Shown here in pieces: positions 6,691 to 9,873 of a stretch of 9,873 nucleotides of DNA. This stretch comes from an uncultured Clostridia bacterium. Its GTDB lineage: Bacteria; Bacillota; Clostridia; TANB77; CAG-508. Under the pieces are notes generated by a model. The model made no database searches. It was not told the origin of the DNA and was given only the letters and a program-made list of their open reading frames with translations. The first letter of the stretch is position 1. Each line of letters begins with the position of its first letter. Where the stretch lies: NCBI GenBank assembly GCA_947599995.1, contig CANQFW010000050.1, forward strand, positions 1-9,873, written 5' to 3'. Both the position numbers and the translations under genes were made by a program.

Positions 6691-6933
6691 TCAATTATCT
6701 ATGGCCTTATATTCAATTTCCTCCATAAATGGAAACATTTCTTTCAATCTTTTCAGAGTTAGCATTGTTGATTTAGGATTAGGGTTTTTATCATTATTAC
6801 TAATTAGCTTTTGGGTATAGCAATTCTTAGCAGTTCTAAATACTAAATATCTATTTTTTACATAAGTATAATAAATTTGGTATCCGTTTCTTAAATCTTC
6901 ATACATCATTTCAAAAGTATAATTTTTTTCCAT
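6691..6933 (-). CDS. Small conserved-looking protein of unknown function, coupled to ligA
   Basis: This 80-residue protein is not recognised. It is rich in Tyr and Lys, with no signal peptide, membrane segment or cysteine pair, and reads as a small folded cytoplasmic protein: an N-terminal helix-like part, a probable beta hairpin around YQIYYTYVKNRYLVFRT (18-34), a polar loop (44-55), and a helix ending in MFPFMEEIEY (66-75). Its ATG overlaps the ligA stop codon by one base (TAATG), with a ribosome binding site (GAGGAGATGA) inside the last codons of ligA, so its translation is probably coupled to ligA. The stop is TGA. A role related to DNA ligation or repair is possible only from this position. 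Nothing in the protein itself resembles a nucleic-acid-binding motif. Confidence 0.8.
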   Translation of the reverse strand: MEKNYTFEMMYEDLRNGYQIYYTYVKNRYLVFRTAKNCYTQKLISNNDKNPNPKSTMLTLKRLKEMFPFMEEIEYKAIDN

Positions 6934-8936
6934 TATTTTATCATCTCCTCGAATTCCTGTTCAGTAATAACTGTAATTCCTAATGACTGAGCTTTTATAA
7001 GTTTACTTCCTGCATCTTCGCCTGCAAGCACATATGAGGTTTTCTTAGAAACAGAACTAGATGTTTTTCCTCCAAATTTCTCAATTAAGTTACTTGCTTC
7101 ATCTCTTGTAAAACTATCTAAGGTACCTGTAAGTACAAAAGTTTTTCCTGCAAACCTTTCATCTATATTTTCATCTGACTCTAAAATTTTCATATTAACT
7201 CCTGCGTCATTTAATTTTTTCAATAAATCTTTAGTTTGATCTTGAGCAAAAAATTCACATATACTATTTGCCACAATAGGACCTATATCGTCTATATCAG
7301 ATAATTCTTCAAAGGTTGCATTTGCTAAATTTTCCATGCTTTTAAATTTTTTTGCTAAAGTTTTAGCTGCTTTTGTTCCTACATGACGTATTCCTAAAGC
7401 AGTAATTAACCTATTTAAATTATTTTTTTTGCTGTTTTCTATTGACGACTTTAAATTCTCTGCAAATTTCTTTCCATTTTTCTTCAAAGAGCAAATATCT
7501 TCAAATGTTAAATTATATATATCTGCTATGTTGCTAATTAATTTTTTACTCATTAATTGGTCTAATATATTTTCTCCTAATCCATCAATATTCATAGCTT
7601 CTCTCGATACAAAGTGTACTAAATTTCTATATAGTTTTGCAGGGCATTCTATTCCTGTGCATCTAACAGCTGATTCTCCTTCTTCGCGTACAGCTTGTGC
7701 TCCGCAAACAGGGCAAATACTAGGCATTTTAAATTCTTTCTCTTCTCCAGTTCTTTTTGAGGTAACTACTTTAACTATTTCTGGTATAACATCTCCTGCT
7801 TTTTGTATTATAACTGTATCTCCTATTTTTAGATCTTTTTGTTTTATAAAATCTTCATTATGAAGAGTAGTTTTTGAAATTGTAGAGCCTGCTACCTTTA
7901 CTGGCTCTAGTATTGCAAGAGGAGTTATAACTCCTGTTCTTCCAACATTACAGATTATATCTATTATTTTAGTTTCTTTTTGCTCAGGAGGATACTTGTA
8001 TGCTATTTGCCATCTCGGACTTTTTGCAGTTGTCCCTAATTCTTCTCTTAAATTTAAATCATCAACCTTTATAACTGCTCCATCAATTCCGAAAGTTAAT
8101 TCTTCTCTCTCATCTCCTATTTTAGTTATCGCCTCTATTACTTCATTTATGTCGCCACAAAAAATTTTAACGGGATTTACATTAAATCCTAAATATTTTA
8201 AATATTTCAATTCTTCAAAATGTGAAACGAATTCTTTTCCATTTATCTTTTGTACATTATATACAAATATATCTAATGGTCTTGTTTTTGTAACATTGCT
8301 ATCTAATTGTCTTAATGAACCAGCTGCAGCATTACGTGCATTTGCGAAAAGTTCTTCATCATTTTCTTCTCTTTTTCTATTCATTTCTTCAAAATCTTTT
8401 TTACTTATAAAAACTTCTCCACGAACTGTTATATCTATTTCTTCTTTTAATTTCATTGGAATATTAGCTATTGTTTTTAAATTTTCGGTAACATCCTCAC
8501 CAACTAGTCCATTACCCCTTGTCGCTCCTTTTACAAAAATTCCATTTTTATATTCAAGTGATGCTGTTAATCCATCTATTTTAGTTTCTACAACGAATTT
8601 TGGTTCTTCAAAGTTTTTTTCTTTGGCTTGTCTTTTAATCTTATTTATAAAGTCTTCTACTTCATCCATGCTAAATATATCTTGCATACTAAGTAAAGGA
8701 ACCTCATGTTCAACCTTTGCAAATCCTTCCTTTACATGACCACCAACTTTTCTAGTTAATGAATTTTCATCTGAAAATTCCGGATTCTCTTTTTCCAAAT
8801 TTCTTAATTCAAGCATTAGCATATCATATTCAAAGTCTGAAATTTCAGGCTTATCTTCATCGTAATATTTTTTTGCGTAGTATTCTGTTAGTCTTCTAAG
8901 TTCGCCTATCCTTTCTTTTGCTTGTTTTTTATTCAT
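6933..8936 (-). CDS. ligA: NAD-dependent DNA ligase LigA
   Basis: This 667-residue protein seals nicks between Okazaki fragments and in repair, using NAD+ as the adenylate donor. It has the complete LigA domain order. Domain Ia (about 1-70) has Tyr24-Tyr25, Asp34, Tyr37 and Asp38 at the NMN-binding positions. The adenylation domain has the catalytic lysine in KIDG (Lys119), GEVFI (173-177), DGAVIKVD (285-292) and Lys314 of AYKYPP. An OB fold (about 318-400) follows, then a four-cysteine zinc finger (Cys408, 411, 426, 431), helix-hairpin-helix repeats (about 445-565) and a C-terminal BRCT domain (594-667). Length is normal and nothing is missing, so it is almost certainly the active, essential ligase. 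The ATG has GAGGTGA eight bases upstream. It lies downstream of a terminator and a possible -10 (8967-8972), and overlaps the next gene by one base. Confidence 0.98.
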   Translation of the reverse strand: MNKKQAKERIGELRRLTEYYAKKYYDEDKPEISDFEYDMLMLELRNLEKENPEFSDENSLTRKVGGHVKEGFAKVEHEVPLLSMQDIFSMDEVEDFINKIKRQAKEKNFEEPKFVVETKIDGLTASLEYKNGIFVKGATRGNGLVGEDVTENLKTIANIPMKLKEEIDITVRGEVFISKKDFEEMNRKREENDEELFANARNAAAGSLRQLDSNVTKTRPLDIFVYNVQKINGKEFVSHFEELKYLKYLGFNVNPVKIFCGDINEVIEAITKIGDEREELTFGIDGAVIKVDDLNLREELGTTAKSPRWQIAYKYPPEQKETKIIDIICNVGRTGVITPLAILEPVKVAGSTISKTTLHNEDFIKQKDLKIGDTVIIQKAGDVIPEIVKVVTSKRTGEEKEFKMPSICPVCGAQAVREEGESAVRCTGIECPAKLYRNLVHFVSREAMNIDGLGENILDQLMSKKLISNIADIYNLTFEDICSLKKNGKKFAENLKSSIENSKKNNLNRLITALGIRHVGTKAAKTLAKKFKSMENLANATFEELSDIDDIGPIVANSICEFFAQDQTKDLLKKLNDAGVNMKILESDENIDERFAGKTFVLTGTLDSFTRDEASNLIEKFGGKTSSSVSKKTSYVLAGEDAGSKLIKAQSLGITVITEQEFEEMIK

Positions 8937-8966
8937 CTATGTTTTCACCTCATTATTTTTTTATTT

Positions 8967-8972
8967 ATTATA
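8967..8972 (-). promoter_or_regulatory. Possible -10 element for ligA
   Basis: The minus strand reads TATAAT, about 30 bases before the ligA ATG. The -35 region would fall in the T-tract of the upstream terminator and shows only a weak match (TTTATT at 17-bp spacing). The terminator immediately upstream makes a ligA promoter here likely, but in such AT-rich DNA a TATAAT alone is weak evidence. Confidence 0.4.
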
Positions 8973-8983
8973 TACAATTTTAT

Positions 8984-9019
8984 AAAAAAAATAAAGAGGT
9001 TATTCATAAAAACCCCTTT
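8984..9019 (-). terminator. Intrinsic terminator of the sortase gene
   Basis: The arms at 9019-9011 and 9001-8993 form a 9-bp stem (AAAGGGGTT with AACCTCTTT, one G-U pair) with a 9-base loop. Read on the minus strand it is followed by A and then eight T residues (8991-8984). It lies about 65 bp after the sortase stop and separates that gene from ligA. Confidence 0.8.
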
Positions 9020-9083
9020 TATTATTAATGGTTAATTTTCTTATACTCCCAAATATCTTAATTTATTTTAGTATATAACTTTA

Positions 9084-9767
9084 TTATTGTTCCTTAGCTT
9101 GAATAATTAATCTCATATCATTACTTGCATCTGTGCATGTAGATAGCGTGATTTCTCTTGCTCCGTTTGTGTCTCTGTTATAGAATGATGTGTCATTTTG
9201 ATTTGCTTCAAATACTTTATAAATTTTGTATGTAACTTTCTTTCCATATAAATCTGTTATATATATTATATCTCCATTTTTTAATTTTTTGTTATTTGAA
9301 AAAAATGTTCCATTTCTGTAATTATGTCCTACAATTACAACATTTCCAACTTCATTTAATTCTGCATTGTCTGGGTATAAAACAGCAACTGATGTCTCTA
9401 GCGACTTTTTTGTTGTTTTTGCAAGTACAGGATAATTTGCATTTGTAGCAGGGATTTGAATTGTACCTACTGTGTCAAATCCTTTATATTTAACGTTTTT
9501 CTTTACTTTGTTTGTACCATTTTCTCCATCACCTGTTGCAATATTTAGTGATTCTAAACTGATATTCTCGTCATCTGATGTGTCCGAAGCTTCTACTGTT
9601 GTATCCGTTTCTCCAACAAATGTATCTACATATTCTGATGCTCCTTTTTTTGTCATATAATTTGTATATATATTATATGATATATATGCGAATAAACCTA
9701 ATACTGCTATTATAATTATTACTAGTAATACTGTTAGAAAATTACTATATTTAATATTTTTAAACAT
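9084..9767 (-). CDS. Sortase family transpeptidase
   Basis: This 227-residue membrane-anchored sortase would cleave a C-terminal sorting signal of surface proteins and join them to the cell wall or to each other. A basic N-terminus precedes one membrane helix (about 11-33), then an acidic, Thr/Ser-rich linker (about 50-85), then the catalytic beta-barrel. The barrel begins at VGTIQIPATNANYPVL (100-115). The catalytic His148 is in VGHNYRNGTFF, Cys211 in LSTCTD, and Arg219 in MRLIIQ, so the triad is complete. The subclass is uncertain. The start at 9767 was chosen because GGAGGG lies six bases upstream and the promoter's -10 (9801-9796) falls inside the longer frame that begins at 9845. No sorting-signal substrate gene or pilin is in the window. 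Flanking promoter and terminator make it a single-gene unit, which may suggest a housekeeping role. Confidence 0.93.
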   Translation of the reverse strand: MFKNIKYSNFLTVLLVIIIIAVLGLFAYISYNIYTNYMTKKGASEYVDTFVGETDTTVEASDTSDDENISLESLNIATGDGENGTNKVKKNVKYKGFDTVGTIQIPATNANYPVLAKTTKKSLETSVAVLYPDNAELNEVGNVVIVGHNYRNGTFFSNNKKLKNGDIIYITDLYGKKVTYKIYKVFEANQNDTSFYNRDTNGAREITLSTCTDASNDMRLIIQAKEQ

Positions 9768-9795
9768 AAAAATCCCTCCATTCAGTCCTATGTAT

Positions 9796-9824
9796 ATTAT
9801 ACCATAAATAATTTCAAATGTATA
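9796..9824 (-). promoter_or_regulatory. Extended -10 promoter of the sortase gene
   Basis: The minus strand has TGG directly before TATAAT (TGGTATAAT, -10 at 9801-9796), the extended -10 form, with a 17-bp spacer to a partial -35 TATACA (9824-9819). Transcription would begin near 9789, about 22 bases before the sortase ATG at 9767. It excludes use of the upstream ATG at 9845 on this transcript. Confidence 0.7.
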
Positions 9825-9841
9825 TGTTTTTTTCAAAATTT

Positions 9842-9873
9842 TCATAAAGCTTCATCTTTAACCTTATAAATTT
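9842..9873 (-). CDS. Possible 3' end of an upstream minus-strand gene
   Basis: One minus-strand frame runs from the window edge through a charged, protein-like tail (IYKVKDEAL) to TGA at 9844-9842. Only about nine residues are visible, and another frame is also open from the edge to 9814, so this is weak. No function can be assigned. Confidence 0.25.
   Translation of the reverse strand, partial: IYKVKDEAL

Noticed and set aside
7996..8739. Long plus-strand frame (247 residues) opposite ligA
   Set aside because: The opposite strand encodes an unmistakable complete DNA ligase, and the plus-strand product is Ser/Phe-rich low-complexity sequence typical of a shadow frame.
9768..9845. Longer sortase N-terminus starting at ATG 9845
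   Set aside because: It lacks a good ribosome binding site, it would contain the extended -10 promoter and the ribosome binding site of the 9767 start, and its extra residues precede the normal basic-plus-membrane start of a sortase.

Overview
The window is strongly AT-rich and every supported gene lies on the minus strand. The genes use the standard code (TGA is a stop), have strong Gly/Ala-rich Shine-Dalgarno sites, and include a sortase, an NAD-dependent DNA ligase and a Gram-positive-type peptidase-containing ABC exporter. Together these suggest a low-GC Firmicute of the class Clostridia (inference; no rRNA or other marker is present). No rRNA, tRNA, CRISPR array, IS element or phage gene was seen.

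Read in the direction of transcription (right to left): (1) a single-gene sortase unit with its own extended -10 promoter (9796-9824) and intrinsic terminator (about 8984-9019); (2) ligA, then an 80-residue unknown protein overlapping its stop by one base, then, after about 90 bp, a DUF4912 protein and a GH57/DUF1957 alpha-glucan branching-type enzyme, closed by a strong terminator (4271-4324); (3) a unit with a good promoter (4197-4225) that holds a divergent pyrimidine-nucleoside-phosphorylase-like protein, a C39-peptidase ABC exporter and a small two-helix membrane protein, closed by a hairpin terminator (175-207); (4) a 170-bp non-coding stretch at the left edge with two DnaA-box-like 9-mers and four related 17-mers in a symmetric, 21-bp-phased arrangement, ending in a ribosome binding site for a minus-strand gene that begins just outside the window.

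Functionally, the window combines housekeeping (DNA ligase), storage-glucan metabolism (DUF4912 plus GH57), surface protein anchoring (sortase) and peptide export. The most unusual parts are the third operon, where a phosphorylase fold that has lost most of its phosphate-binding residues sits 34 bp upstream of an intact bacteriocin-type exporter with no visible substrate peptide; the ordered repeat cluster at 55-161; and the branching enzyme gene, whose best ribosome binding site points to an in-frame ACG instead of a normal start codon.
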